A stretch of DNA of 64,000 bases from CAZVPF01 sp964628195 (GCA_964628195.1 CAZVPF010000010.1:1-64000); one strand, 5' to 3'; counted from the first letter of the stretch, positions 45,968-55,370 are shown. Translations and numbers: made by a program. The notes: generated by a model not told the origin, from the sequence alone.

Positions 45968-46561
45968 ATGAGATCGAAAAATTTAGTTATCGCTGTTTTG
46001 CTTATTGCTGTTGTCGCCGTTACTTTCAGTTATCAGGCCCGGATGGTCCAGGCCGAGAAAACTTTTTCGCCTGCCCGGATCGGAGTTGTCAGCGTCAGGC
46101 GCGTTTTTGAGAATAACAAGAAGTACCAGAAGTGGCAGGAATCGATGAACACCCAGCGGGACACTATGCTCGCCGACCTCCAGAAGCTTTCAAAGGAGAT
46201 AGACGCGCACAGGGCCGACCTTGCCACACGCAAGAAAGGTTCCGACGATTATATTGACCTGATGCGCAAGGTCATGGAAAAACAGGCGACCCTTGAGGCC
46301 CAGCAGAAATTTTTCGAACAGGCCCTTATGACCAAGGAAAAGGTCTGGACCGAAGAGATGTACGAGGAAATTGTCGGGGTTATAAGGAAAGTTGCCGAGC
46401 AAAAAGGGCTTGATATTGTATTGGCCCAGGAGGATTTTAAGTTTCCTTCGGAATCGACCAACGAGCTTCTTTTGACAATCAAGACCAGTAAGGTCATGTA
46501 CGCCTCGGAGCAGCTTGATATTACAAATGAAGTTCTTGCGGCGGTGGACTCTAGCCTGTAG
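45968..46561 (+). CDS. OmpH/Skp-type periplasmic chaperone
   Basis: A 197-aa exported protein with signal LVIAVLLIAVVAVTFSYQARMVQA, then IGVVSVRRVFENNKKYQKWQESM and a long helical, coiled-coil-like part (residues ~60-160). Skp holds unfolded outer-membrane proteins for BamA. The position between bamA and lpxD is the classic one. It is longer than E. coli Skp. Confidence 0.88.
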   Translation: MRSKNLVIAVLLIAVVAVTFSYQARMVQAEKTFSPARIGVVSVRRVFENNKKYQKWQESMNTQRDTMLADLQKLSKEIDAHRADLATRKKGSDDYIDLMRKVMEKQATLEAQQKFFEQALMTKEKVWTEEMYEEIVGVIRKVAEQKGLDIVLAQEDFKFPSESTNELLLTIKTSKVMYASEQLDITNEVLAAVDSSL

Positions 46562-46570
46562 ACTTTATGT

Positions 46571-47620
46571 ATGGCAAAAACAGAAAATAAAACTATAACC
46601 GCAGGTAAGCTGGCAGAGCTTATAGGCGCAGACCTTTCCGGCGACGCCGGTGTTGTTATTTGCGGTGTCAATACCATCACCTCAGCCGGCGGGAATGAGT
46701 TAACTTTCCTCAGCAGCGAAAAGTCCCTTGCAGATCTTCGGGAAAGTTCAGCCGGTGCGGTTATTGTCAAACAGAGGGTTGACCGGATCGCGGCTGTCCA
46801 GCTTATTTCAGACAACGTTGATGCCGCTCTTATCAAGGCCCTGCGATACTTCGCCGAAGATGTAGTCTTTGAGCCCGGTATTCATCCGTCTGCTCAGATT
46901 GACGACTCGGCAAATATCGACGAAAATGTTTATATAGGCCCCGGCGTGTGCATCGGGCCCCGGGCAGGCATTGCCGAAGGTGTCCATATAGGGCCAAACT
47001 GCTGTATCGGGCGGGACACAACGATAGGCGCAGGGACCGTTCTTGACGCAAACGTTACGGTTTATCACGGCTGTTCGATTGGGTCAAATTGCGTTATACA
47101 GGCCTCGAGCGTGATCGGCTCGGTCGGATTCGGTTATTCGTTCATTGATAACAGTCACCAGCTTATCCCGCATACCGGAGGGGTGGTTATCGAGGATTGT
47201 GTGGATATCGCAGCCTGTGTGTGCATCGACAGGGCGAAATTCGGAAATACCGTTATCGGTGCCGGGACGAAGATAGACAACCTGGTTCATATAGCTCATA
47301 ATGTTAAGGTCGGCAGGCTTTGCCTTATCGCCGGGCAGATAGGCATCGCCGGCAGCACGGAGATCGGCGACGGTTCGGTCTTCGGCGGCCAGGTGGGCAT
47401 GGCGGATAATATAAAAATAGGCTCAGGGGTTATGTGCGGGGCCCAGGCCGGGATAATGTCCAACATCGAAGACGGCGCGAAAATAATCGGTTCGCCGGCC
47501 AAAGACGCCAAAGCTGTAATGAAGGAATTTGCAGCGGCAGCGAGACTGCCGGAACTTATTAAACAGGTCAAACAGCTTAATAAAAGGGTATCGCAGCTTG
47601 AGGGCGCAAAGGACAATTAA
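46571..47620 (+). CDS. lpxD: UDP-3-O-acyl-GlcN N-acyltransferase
   Basis: A 349-aa lipid A enzyme. The N-terminal UDP-binding domain (ITAGKLAELIGADLSGDAG) precedes a left-handed beta-helix of hexapeptides (IGPGVCIGPRAGIAEGVHIGP and on), with the catalytic His in the NLVHIAHNVKVG segment. Length typical. 22 nt overlap with the lpxC-fabZ start; translational coupling is likely. Confidence 0.93.
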   Translation: MAKTENKTITAGKLAELIGADLSGDAGVVICGVNTITSAGGNELTFLSSEKSLADLRESSAGAVIVKQRVDRIAAVQLISDNVDAALIKALRYFAEDVVFEPGIHPSAQIDDSANIDENVYIGPGVCIGPRAGIAEGVHIGPNCCIGRDTTIGAGTVLDANVTVYHGCSIGSNCVIQASSVIGSVGFGYSFIDNSHQLIPHTGGVVIEDCVDIAACVCIDRAKFGNTVIGAGTKIDNLVHIAHNVKVGRLCLIAGQIGIAGSTEIGDGSVFGGQVGMADNIKIGSGVMCGAQAGIMSNIEDGAKIIGSPAKDAKAVMKEFAAAARLPELIKQVKQLNKRVSQLEGAKDN

Positions 47621-48905
47621 ATCTGAGTGCAGGCTTTCTGGAAAGGGTCTGTTCAGCGGAAGGGACGTTAAAGTAACGTTCAGACCCGCTGAACCGTCGG
47701 CAGGGATTGTTTTTGTAAGGACGGACCTGCCCGACCAGGGAAAGGTGCCTGCGCTTGTCCCTTACCTTACCGAAAGGAACAGGCGAACCGCGCTTGAGAA
47801 GGGCCAGGCGATTGTAGAGACCCCGGAGCACTGCCTCGCTGCGCTTTCAACGCTGGGAATAGACAATGTGGTTATAGAGCTCGATGCGGAGGAATTGCCC
47901 GGCTTTGACGGTTCGAGCGAGGAATATTTTAAGGCCCTGAAGAAAACGGGGCTTGTCGAGCAGGATGCCCAGTGTTCGCCGCTTGTGATAAGCGAACCGG
48001 TCAGCGTTGTGGACGGTGACAAAAGCCTCTATGCACTCCCGGCCAACGGCGGCCTTGCCGTTACCTTCGACATGGACTACACGGAACATACCGGCATCGG
48101 CAGGCAGGTATATAACTGCAAAGTGGACAGCGAATATTTTGCCAAAGAGCTTGCCCCGGCGCGGACTTTTGTGCTCGAAGCCGAGGCCAAACAGCTTCAG
48201 GCCGCCGGCATGGCGACACATCTTACGCCCAAAGATGTCCTTGTCATCAATTCGGAAGGGCCGATCAAGAACAAGTTCCGTTTTCCAGACGAGTGCGTCA
48301 GGCACAAGATCGTGGACTTGGTAGGCGACCTTTCGCTGGTTGGACGACCGGTAATCGGTCATATCGTGGCTTGCAAAGCAGGTCACGCCATGAACCAGCG
48401 GCTGGCAAGTGAGCTTTACAAGCTGGAGCAGAAGATCGAACGCAAGAATGTCCAGGGAACCGATTCCCTTATAGACATCCGACGGATACAGCGGATACTT
48501 CCTCACAGGTACCCCTTTTTGCTGGTCGATAAGGTTATAGATATCGAGAAGGATTCCCGGATAATCGGGATAAAGAACGTTACTATAAATGAGCAGTTTT
48601 TCCAGGGGCATTTCCCGGGCACCCCGATCATGCCCGGTGTGCTGATAGTGGAGGCTCTTGCACAGATATCGGGCCTGCTGTTCGCGCAGAAACTTGAACA
48701 CACGGGCAAACTGGCGGTGCTTTTGACAATGGACAGGGTTAAGATCAGAAAACCTGTAGTCCCCGGTGACCAGATATTGTTGATGGCTGAGACTACGAAG
48801 GTACGTTCCAACCACGCCCAGTGCAGCTGCACCGCGAAGGTCAACGGTTTCGTGGTCGCCGAAGCCGAGCTGAAATTTATGCTTGTTGACGATGAAATGA
48901 TGTGA
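47598..48905 (+). CDS. lpxC-fabZ: LpxC-FabZ fusion: deacetylase plus 3-hydroxyacyl-ACP dehydratase
   Basis: About 435 aa from TTG 47598 (RAQRTIKSECRLSGKGLFSG matches LpxC N-termini). Residues ~1-280 are LpxC, the zinc deacetylase that commits UDP-3-O-acyl-GlcNAc to lipid A: TPEHCLAALSTLGIDNV (zinc His) and CVRHKIVDLVGDLSLVGRP (H-x3-D). Residues ~290-435 are FabZ: ILPHRYPFLLVDKV with catalytic His and GHFPGTPIMPGVLIVEALAQ with catalytic Glu. The fusion links lipid A synthesis and fatty-acid elongation, which compete for hydroxyacyl-ACP. Known in Bacteroidota and in planctomycetes. Confidence 0.93.
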   Translation: MRAQRTIKSECRLSGKGLFSGRDVKVTFRPAEPSAGIVFVRTDLPDQGKVPALVPYLTERNRRTALEKGQAIVETPEHCLAALSTLGIDNVVIELDAEELPGFDGSSEEYFKALKKTGLVEQDAQCSPLVISEPVSVVDGDKSLYALPANGGLAVTFDMDYTEHTGIGRQVYNCKVDSEYFAKELAPARTFVLEAEAKQLQAAGMATHLTPKDVLVINSEGPIKNKFRFPDECVRHKIVDLVGDLSLVGRPVIGHIVACKAGHAMNQRLASELYKLEQKIERKNVQGTDSLIDIRRIQRILPHRYPFLLVDKVIDIEKDSRIIGIKNVTINEQFFQGHFPGTPIMPGVLIVEALAQISGLLFAQKLEHTGKLAVLLTMDRVKIRKPVVPGDQILLMAETTKVRSNHAQCSCTAKVNGFVVAEAELKFMLVDDEMM

Positions 48906-48928
48906 TAACCAGGAGGTAGTTATAAGTT

Positions 48929-49750
48929 ATGGCAAGTGAAATACATCCAAGCGCAGTTATTGACAAGACAGCCAGGCTTGGTGACTCTATAAAAATAGGG
49001 CCGAATTGCGTTATTGATAAAAACGTGGAAATCGGGCAGGGCTGCTGTATTGACGCGAATGTAGTTATCGGCGATAACGTAAAGCTCGGCGATAACAACC
49101 GTATATACGCAAATGCCGTTATCGGCAGGCCGCCACAGCTTCTCGGTTTTGACCCTGAAAAAGGCACCGGTGGGCTGAAAATAGGCAATGATAACGTTAT
49201 ACGGGAACAGGTGACGATACACCCCGGTATGAACCCCGGACAGGATACGGTTATCGGTTCGAGAAATCTTCTTATGATCGGGGTCCACCTTGGCCATGAC
49301 TGTGTTCTTGAGGACGATATCGTTATCAGCAATTATTCCCAGATATCGGGTCACGGCAAGATAGAGCAGGGTGTGTGGATATCGGGACTGGTCGCGGTTC
49401 ACCAGTTTGTCACTTTCGGCAAGTGGTGTTATGCCGCGGGCTTTGCCGGGGTCAACCACGATGTGCCGCCTTTTGTAATTGTTGCAGGTCATTACCCGCC
49501 TGAAGTACGGACGGTTAACACCCGCGGGCTTTCAAGGGCCGGGTTCAGTGACGAACAAAAGCAGAATATCCAGGAGGCTTTTCGAAAGATATTCAAGAAA
49601 TCGGAGGGCTCTTCGATGCTCGAACGTGTTGAGTCTTTGGCCGAAAACGACGGGCTCGACCCGAATGTCAGGCACATGGTAGACTCTATCATAAGGAGCT
49701 CCAGGCACCGTTTCGGCAGGCACCTTGAACTTTACAGGGAGAATCACTGA
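48929..49750 (+). CDS. lpxA: UDP-GlcNAc acyltransferase
   Basis: A 273-aa first enzyme of lipid A synthesis. Hexapeptide helix (IHPSAVIDKTARLGDSIKIGPNCVIDKNVEIG), catalytic-region GVHLGHDCVLEDDIVISNYSQISGHGKIEQG, AVHQFVTFGKW, DVPPFVIVAG and the C-terminal GLSRAGFSDEQKQNIQEAFRKIF. AGGAGG lies upstream of ATG. The next gene begins on the last base of its stop codon. Confidence 0.94.
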   Translation: MASEIHPSAVIDKTARLGDSIKIGPNCVIDKNVEIGQGCCIDANVVIGDNVKLGDNNRIYANAVIGRPPQLLGFDPEKGTGGLKIGNDNVIREQVTIHPGMNPGQDTVIGSRNLLMIGVHLGHDCVLEDDIVISNYSQISGHGKIEQGVWISGLVAVHQFVTFGKWCYAAGFAGVNHDVPPFVIVAGHYPPEVRTVNTRGLSRAGFSDEQKQNIQEAFRKIFKKSEGSSMLERVESLAENDGLDPNVRHMVDSIIRSSRHRFGRHLELYRENH

Positions 49751-50754
49751 TGGCTGAAATTATCAAGACCGCGGTAGTAGGCGCAGGGAAGATGGGGGGC
49801 ATTCATTCGAAGGTCTTGTCCGGGCTCCCTGAAAGCGAGCTTGTTGCAATTGTCGATGTCGACGCGAACAAAGCGAAGCAGCTTGCCGAGAAGCACGGCT
49901 GTGAGCATTACACCGACTACAGCGAGCTTGTCGGTAAGGTTGACGCGGTGACGATCTCTACTCCGACGATTCATCATACTAAGATAGCCAAATTTTTCAT
50001 TGAGAACAACGTGCCGGTGCTGATCGAAAAGCCCCTCGCCTCAAACGTCGACGAAGGGGCCGAACTGATTGACCTTGCAGAAAAGAATAACGTTACAGTA
50101 GCGGTCGGTCATTCGGAGCGTTGCAACCCCGTTGCCCAGGCGATGAAACGCTTGGAGATAGAACCGAAGTTTATTGAGGCAAACCGTATCAGTCCTTACC
50201 CCTTCCGGTCGATGGACGTGGGGGTAGTGCTCGATGTTATGATACACGATATAGATATTATTCTTTCGCTGGCCGCAGCTCCTGTCAAGTCCGTCCAGGC
50301 CGTGGGGGTTAATGTTATCGCCGACCACGAGGATATTTGCAACGCCCGTATAACTTTCGAGAACGGGTGTATCGCGAATGTTACCGCCTCGCGACTTGCG
50401 CTTAAGTTTGAACGTAAGGTCCGGGTTTTTTCCCGCCAGGCATATCTGTCGCTGGATTATTTGAAGAAGGAGGGGATTGTTATACAAGCTGCTCCTAACA
50501 TTGACGTTGTGCAGTGGGTCAAGGAGCACCAGGACGGCGACTTTGATTTTTCTGATGTGAATTGGCCTGAGCTTCTCAATATCGAGCAGCTTGACATAGA
50601 CGACCGCGAGCCCCTGCGCGTTGAGCAGGAGTCATTCTTGCAGTCGCTGCTTGACCCGTCAAAAAGGCCCGAGGTGACCGGCAGGGAAGGCCTTGAAGCG
50701 CTTCGCTGTGCGCAGCTTATTCTTGAGGCTGTTAAAGAGCATTCGTGGGACTGA
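49750..50754 (+). CDS. Gfo/Idh/MocA oxidoreductase, GnnA-like by position
   Basis: A 334-aa NAD(P)-dependent dehydrogenase. Rossmann AVVGAGKMGGIHSKV, the EKP motif (VLIEKPLASN), GHSERCNPVAQAM and the catalytic-type VLDVMIHDIDII. Its start overlaps the lpxA stop (TGATG). In Acidithiobacillus, gnnA (UDP-GlcNAc 3-dehydrogenase) lies next to lpxA and, with the aminotransferase GnnB, makes the 3-amino sugar for amide-linked lipid A. No gnnB-like gene is in the window, so the GnnA role is an inference from position and family. Confidence 0.75.
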   Translation: MAEIIKTAVVGAGKMGGIHSKVLSGLPESELVAIVDVDANKAKQLAEKHGCEHYTDYSELVGKVDAVTISTPTIHHTKIAKFFIENNVPVLIEKPLASNVDEGAELIDLAEKNNVTVAVGHSERCNPVAQAMKRLEIEPKFIEANRISPYPFRSMDVGVVLDVMIHDIDIILSLAAAPVKSVQAVGVNVIADHEDICNARITFENGCIANVTASRLALKFERKVRVFSRQAYLSLDYLKKEGIVIQAAPNIDVVQWVKEHQDGDFDFSDVNWPELLNIEQLDIDDREPLRVEQESFLQSLLDPSKRPEVTGREGLEALRCAQLILEAVKEHSWD

Positions 50755-50951
50755 TAATCTAAAAACCCCGTTTACAGGCTTTAATCATCATTTTCTGCCT
50801 CTGTTTTGCAATTTAACTGTAAAAACAGGCGCAAAATTCGGCAAAAAAATTCCGCTCTGCAATAAAGTTACGCGCTGTACGTCTGTCTTTACGGAAACAG
50901 GATTAAAAGTTAAAACAGAAACGTAACTTATTAGTTGAAAGGAGCGTCACC

Positions 50952-51578
50952 ATGAAAATCAGGAAACTTACATTATGTATTTTGGTTGTTGTTATTGTCG
51001 GGGCTGCCTTTGCTTTCGAAGGGTCCGGCGAGGGCAAAAGGGGCTTTCTCGCACCGAGAGAAGGTGAATTTGAGCGGGGAGAAATGCAGCGTCAAAGAAT
51101 GCACAGGCGACCCGGACCCGGTTCCATGAACCTGTCTCAAATAGTTCTCAGGCTCGAAGACAAGCTTGAACTTGACGAAGAACAGATCGAACAGATTGAA
51201 GCCATCGAAGTTGACCAGGAACAGCTCAAAGAAATCCATGAAGTAATCAGGGACACCCAGCAACAGCTCCAGCAGGCAGTCATGGACGGCGTTGACGAAA
51301 GTCAGATAAGAGCCCTTGTAGAGGAAATTGCCGAGGCGACCTTCGAGGGGGCGACCTTAAAGGCACAGGCCAGCCGAAAAGTTCGCGAAGTTCTTACAGA
51401 ACAGCAGAACGAACAGCTCGACGACCTGATGGCGAAGTTCGAGCAAAAGAAACGCGAGTTTATGGAAAACCGCCGTCACGGCAGAGGTCGAGGCGGTGAG
51501 CAGATGGGCGAGGGCGAAGGTTTCCGCGAAAGACCCCGCAGGGGCTTCGGCAAAGGCCGCGGCGCAGAAGAAGAATAA
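50952..51578 (+). CDS. Spy/CpxP-like exported protein
   Basis: A 208-aa protein with signal LTLCILVVVIVGAAFAFE. The mature part has an LSQIV...LELDEEQIEQIEAIEVD helix pair and VREVLTEQQNEQLDDLMAKFEQKK, close to the LTxxQ pattern of Spy, CpxP and related metal-responsive chaperones. Both ends are Arg/Gly/Glu-rich (HGRGRGGEQMGEGEG), likely disordered. GAAAGGAG precedes ATG. Ends in a strong terminator. Confidence 0.75.
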   Translation: MKIRKLTLCILVVVIVGAAFAFEGSGEGKRGFLAPREGEFERGEMQRQRMHRRPGPGSMNLSQIVLRLEDKLELDEEQIEQIEAIEVDQEQLKEIHEVIRDTQQQLQQAVMDGVDESQIRALVEEIAEATFEGATLKAQASRKVREVLTEQQNEQLDDLMAKFEQKKREFMENRRHGRGRGGEQMGEGEGFRERPRRGFGKGRGAEEE

Positions 51579-51616
51579 CAGCTTCCAAATAAACTTTTCC
51601 ACATATCATTCCAACT

Positions 51617-51654
51617 CCGGGTCCGGCACCTCCACCGGGCCCGGACGCTTTTTA
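51617..51654 (+). terminator. Intrinsic terminator after the Spy-like gene
   Basis: CCGGGTCCGG (51617-51626) pairs with CCGGGCCCGG (51635-51644), ten pairs with one G-U, 8-nt loop, followed by CTTTTT. Confidence 0.85.
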
Positions 51655-51707
51655 TGCACTTATATGTTGAAACTAATAACGGCCCTTTGTGGAAACTTAA
51701 ATTTTGA

Positions 51708-52445
51708 TTATTTAATCGCTGCCTCAACCATCATCTTTATATGTTCCTCGGGCATCATCCCAATAGCGCCTGTCTTAAATACATTGCCCGGGCCTATGAA
51801 AGCCAGCGTCGGTAAATACTGCACCTGGTCCAGCGGCGCGGGAAAAGGCCCGCTCGAAACTGCAACGCTGTAATTCAGCTCGTTGTTCTTCGCGAATTTC
51901 TTTACGATGCCTTCGTCTTCGCTGGATAGCGCGATCATCGCAAGCTTATCCTCACCGATCTCCGAGCGAAGCTGTTTAAGGTGCGGAATCTCTGCCCTGC
52001 ACGGCGGGCACCAGGTCGCCCAGAAAATCACAAGCACGTTCCTGTCCGCGTAATCGGTTAGACTGTGACTCTTGCCTTTAATGTCGGTAACGGTGAAGTT
52101 TTCAACCTTTGTCCCGGAGCTTGAAAGCATTGCCCCTTCCCAGCTCTGCGCCTTCTTAAGCACGTCCATGACGGTTAAATTATTCCCACTTTGCTCATCT
52201 GCTTTCACAGACGCAGGCTCTTGCTTATCATCTTCAACAAACTGGTCGCCTTGCGTGTCGTCAGTTCCCTTGAAGACCGGCTGGGAAATTGCATCCCCGT
52301 CCGCTTCGCCTTGGGAAGCAGGATTATTCTGATCTTCGCCTGCCGCTGGTCCGGGGTTGTTCTTCTCACAGCCGCTCGATAACATCGAAATAATTAAAAA
52401 ACTCACAAGTAACGGACCTGTTAATATTTTGAATAATCTACTCAT
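51708..52445 (-). CDS. TlpA/ResA-like thioredoxin-fold lipoprotein
   Basis: A 245-aa lipoprotein (signal with lipobox SMLSSGC). A long Asp/Gln-rich linker (residues ~28-85) leads to a thioredoxin domain with VIFWATWCPPCRAEIPHLK (CPPC), and AMIALSSEDEG and YLPTLAFIGPG with cis-Pro. Such proteins reduce disulfides in the periplasm, for example during cytochrome c maturation. dsbD at 59985-61754 could supply electrons. Confidence 0.88.
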   Translation of the reverse strand: MSRLFKILTGPLLVSFLIISMLSSGCEKNNPGPAAGEDQNNPASQGEADGDAISQPVFKGTDDTQGDQFVEDDKQEPASVKADEQSGNNLTVMDVLKKAQSWEGAMLSSSGTKVENFTVTDIKGKSHSLTDYADRNVLVIFWATWCPPCRAEIPHLKQLRSEIGEDKLAMIALSSEDEGIVKKFAKNNELNYSVAVSSGPFPAPLDQVQYLPTLAFIGPGNVFKTGAIGMMPEEHIKMMVEAAIK

Positions 52446-52620
52446 TTCGTACCTTTCATTTTTGTGTTTATACTCCTCGGACCATTATATGTTCTAAAAA
52501 GTCAATTAAAAGCCAAAAATGTCTGATTTTTAGGCCGCCCCAAAGTAATCAGGGCAGTTGGAAAAAATATTAACTTGACTTTAACCTGTATCTAACGCGT
52601 TTTTAATATATCTGATTTAT

Positions 52621-52855
52621 ACTATACCCGGAGAATGGTGATGAAAAAGGAGAAGGGGTTATGTAAGGTTCCGGCGTCGGGCCTGAGTCTTAAAGGGGGA
52701 CCGGGCTCGGCACCAGGGGCCAAGCAGAAAAGAATCTCCGGTTTCGGCCGGGACTTATGACCTCGCCGAGGAATGAAGCGCTGGCTTCGAAGAAGGGTGA
52801 CCGAAAGTGCGGCTCTCCGGCTTGCAGTTCGACAAAAAGGTGAGAAAGGGAAATT
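52621..52855 (+). other. GC-rich structured leader, RNA candidate
   Basis: Within the gene-poor 52446-52855 stretch. CTCGGC (52706-52711) pairs with GCCGAG (52765-52770), enclosing a smaller CCGG hairpin around 52738-52751; GAAGC-gctg-GCTTC forms at 52775-52788. A TATACT hexamer at 52618-52623 could be its -10. No known riboswitch signature was recognised. The upstream part (52446-52620) is AT-rich with nothing else seen. Confidence 0.35.
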
Positions 52856-53065
52856 GTGAACGTTTTTGAAACTTACCAGTCCCGCAATGCCCAGGCAGGT
52901 TCCGGCGACCTTTCGTCAGAAACCGTCGAGTCGCTGATGCTGCTTTGTGTGCTTGGCTGCGGGACAACAAAGCAAAATGCAATAAGAGAACTTTCACAGC
53001 GGCAAAACAAACATTTTCTTGCCGACATGATCGCACCTTGCGAAAAAATGGCGGTAAAGGCCTGA
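52856..53065 (+). CDS. Possible small protein (69 aa)
   Basis: GTG 52856 is preceded by AGAAAGGG. The product NVFETYQSRNAQAGSG... SLMLLCVLGCG... is partly hydrophobic with three Cys. No family recognised. It could be a real small protein expressed from the structured leader or chance. Confidence 0.3.
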   Translation: MNVFETYQSRNAQAGSGDLSSETVESLMLLCVLGCGTTKQNAIRELSQRQNKHFLADMIAPCEKMAVKA

Positions 53066-53107
53066 CCCGAACTCAAAAGACTTCGCGGTAAATTTGTCAT
53101 GCAATAA

Positions 53108-54463
53108 TTATTTTTTACCGGGGGGAACCTGGCGGAGGGCGCTTTGGGGGTTTGTTGTCTTAAATGCCGGCAAAAGCAAGGCTAAAGGAAGAGCTATTGA
53201 AAAAACGATGACCGATTGAAAATCGCCCGTGATATCTTTCATCCAGCTAAAGAGAATCGGTCCTGCAGCGCTTGCGAAGACAAGTATTGAGGATGTAAGC
53301 CCGTTTATGGCGCCGACATGCTCCCTTCCGAAATACCTCGGCCAGGTAACGGTGAGCAGCAGCCCGAAAAAACCGGCCGCTGTGCCGTAACCCCCGCAAA
53401 AAAGCCATCTGCCCAAAGGCTCTGAAAAATTCAAGAGACCCGCTGCGGCGACGGTTATACAAATTATATTGGCGATGAGCAGTTTTTTAAGTTTTACCCT
53501 GTCGCTAAGCCACCCCCCTCCGAGGGTAACGAACAGTGAAATGAATCCTATAACCGGAAAGACTGCGTAGGACTGGTCCCTGTCGAGCCCTGCGCCTTTG
53601 CCCATGGAGGTTATGTGAAAAGTAACCGCGGTCATAAACAGGGCCTGCCAGGCGAGGGCTGTTGAAAAGCTCCAGAAAGCCAAAGTGCCCAGCGCCTCGC
53701 GGCGGGTGAACTCCTTGACTGTCTCGGGGATTCTTTCGGCCATACGCCAGAGCCACTGCTGATCGTCTCGACCGTCCATAACCAGCCCGCACTGCTCGGG
53801 GTTGTCGCGAAATATAAGCCACCCTATGACTGTCATTCCAACACCTGTTATGATACCGAGCAAAATATAACTCATACTCCAGCCGAATCGCTCAACAATG
53901 TAATTAAGCACAGCCGGCGATGCGCTGAAAAGAAACGCGATAAATACATTGGATATGCCCGTTGCCATTCCCCTTCGGTGATTGAACCATTTCGAGATGC
54001 AGACACGCGAAACTATGGTCAAACAGCCCTGACCGAAAAAGCGGATCAGCAAAAACAGCACCGCCATACATGCGATTACCATGACAGCGGAACCGAAGAG
54101 TTTCGTTATAATGCCCGCCTGGGAAATTAAAAGCAAACTTGCTCCCATGCAGATCGCGCTGATAGTTATCATAACACGACAGCCGAACCTGTCGGTTGCG
54201 CTGCCGGCGAAAGGCAGCAGAAAACTGCTGGCTACGGTCCCGAACATGTATGCGAGGCTAAGCTCGGTACGCGAAAGATTAAGGACACCGATAAGCTTGT
54301 CAGTAAATACCCCCACACCGATAGTCTGACCCGGTATGCTTGCAAGGGTACCGAGAGTCGCGCCCGCAAGGATCACCCAGCCGTAAAAAAATGGCAATGC
54401 CCTGGGCGAAAAAGGCACGTTAATCCATTTTGAATATGTTTTGCCCGTCTCTGGACCGGCCAT
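53108..54463 (-). CDS. MFS transporter (OFA/monocarboxylate-like)
   Basis: About 451 aa; the start at 54463 (MAGPETGK) with TGAGG upstream is preferred over longer frames. Twelve hydrophobic segments are evident, starting FFYGWVILAGATLGTLASIPGQTIGVGVF, with the MFS loop GSATDRFGCRVM and a second-half equivalent GGGWLSDRVKLKKLL. The opening YGWVIL and the layout recall OFA-type oxalate/formate or monocarboxylate carriers. The substrate cannot be told. Confidence 0.82.
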   Translation of the reverse strand: MAGPETGKTYSKWINVPFSPRALPFFYGWVILAGATLGTLASIPGQTIGVGVFTDKLIGVLNLSRTELSLAYMFGTVASSFLLPFAGSATDRFGCRVMITISAICMGASLLLISQAGIITKLFGSAVMVIACMAVLFLLIRFFGQGCLTIVSRVCISKWFNHRRGMATGISNVFIAFLFSASPAVLNYIVERFGWSMSYILLGIITGVGMTVIGWLIFRDNPEQCGLVMDGRDDQQWLWRMAERIPETVKEFTRREALGTLAFWSFSTALAWQALFMTAVTFHITSMGKGAGLDRDQSYAVFPVIGFISLFVTLGGGWLSDRVKLKKLLIANIICITVAAAGLLNFSEPLGRWLFCGGYGTAAGFFGLLLTVTWPRYFGREHVGAINGLTSSILVFASAAGPILFSWMKDITGDFQSVIVFSIALPLALLLPAFKTTNPQSALRQVPPGKK

Positions 54464-54700
54464 AATAACCTCACAAAAAAGGACAGGCATAAAGGCCCGT
54501 CCGCAGAAAGCAAACGGGCATAGTAACACAATCAGCCGAGTGGTCCAGTTTAAAATATAAAGGCAATGTAAACTATCCAAAAACCAATCATACCGCTTTG
54601 GAATGGGCAACAATCCCTAATTTTATTTTTCGCTTGAATGGCCGCCCAGTTTTACGGTAGGCTTTATATGTTAATAATTACTTAAATTGGGGGTGTTATT

Positions 54701-55345
54701 ATGAACAGAGTATTTATCATTTCAATTGTTTTTGCTTTGCTGCTGGTGCCGTCGGCGTCTGCGGTTCTGCTCGGCCAGATCGACGACTTTCAGGACGGCA
54801 CAACCCAAAACTGGGGTTCGGGGGTCAATAACCCGGTCCCGCCGGTAAACTCCGCCGATAACGGACCGCTGGGAATTGGCGACCATTGCCTGCTTGCCGC
54901 GACAACCGGAACTGTAGGGCCGGGCGGTAAGATGGTTTTCTTCAACATGGCCCAGTGGACAGGGGACTACACCACTGCAGGGGTGACGAAGATTGCCATG
55001 ATGTTCAATAACCTTGGCGGCCAGGACCTTACTATGCGGCTGGCACTTGACGGCGGGGGCGGAATGTTTTCGACAGTTGACGAAGTTACCCTTACCGCCG
55101 GAAGCGGCTGGCAAAGCGTTGAATTTTCTCTAGCCGCCCCGGACCTCGTTTCGGTAGGCGGTGCAAGCGTTGCCGGGACACTGTCAAACGTTACAGTGCT
55201 AAGAGTTTTAAATTCAGATGTTCCGTCCTGGAATGGAACCGACGTTACTGCCGAGCTTTTTGTGGACAACATAACCGCGGTGCCCGAACCTGCTGCACTG
55301 TTTGTCCTTACCGTTGGGTGGTTACTGGTAAAAAAACACACCTGA
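54701..55345 (+). CDS. PEP-CTERM-type secreted protein
   Basis: A 214-aa protein with signal IISIVFALLLVPSASA, a beta-rich body (GQIDDFQDGTTQNWGSG, SGWQSVEFSLAAPDLVSVGG) and a C-terminal VPEPAALFVLTVGWLLVKKH, which is the PEP-CTERM tripartite signal: PEP, hydrophobic helix, basic end. Such proteins are cut by exosortase (not in this window) and sent to the surface or matrix. The body resembles carbohydrate-binding-like jelly rolls but no family is assigned. Confidence 0.8.
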   Translation: MNRVFIISIVFALLLVPSASAVLLGQIDDFQDGTTQNWGSGVNNPVPPVNSADNGPLGIGDHCLLAATTGTVGPGGKMVFFNMAQWTGDYTTAGVTKIAMMFNNLGGQDLTMRLALDGGGGMFSTVDEVTLTAGSGWQSVEFSLAAPDLVSVGGASVAGTLSNVTVLRVLNSDVPSWNGTDVTAELFVDNITAVPEPAALFVLTVGWLLVKKHT

Positions 55346-55370
55346 TGTGATGTGAAATGGATGTTAAAAA

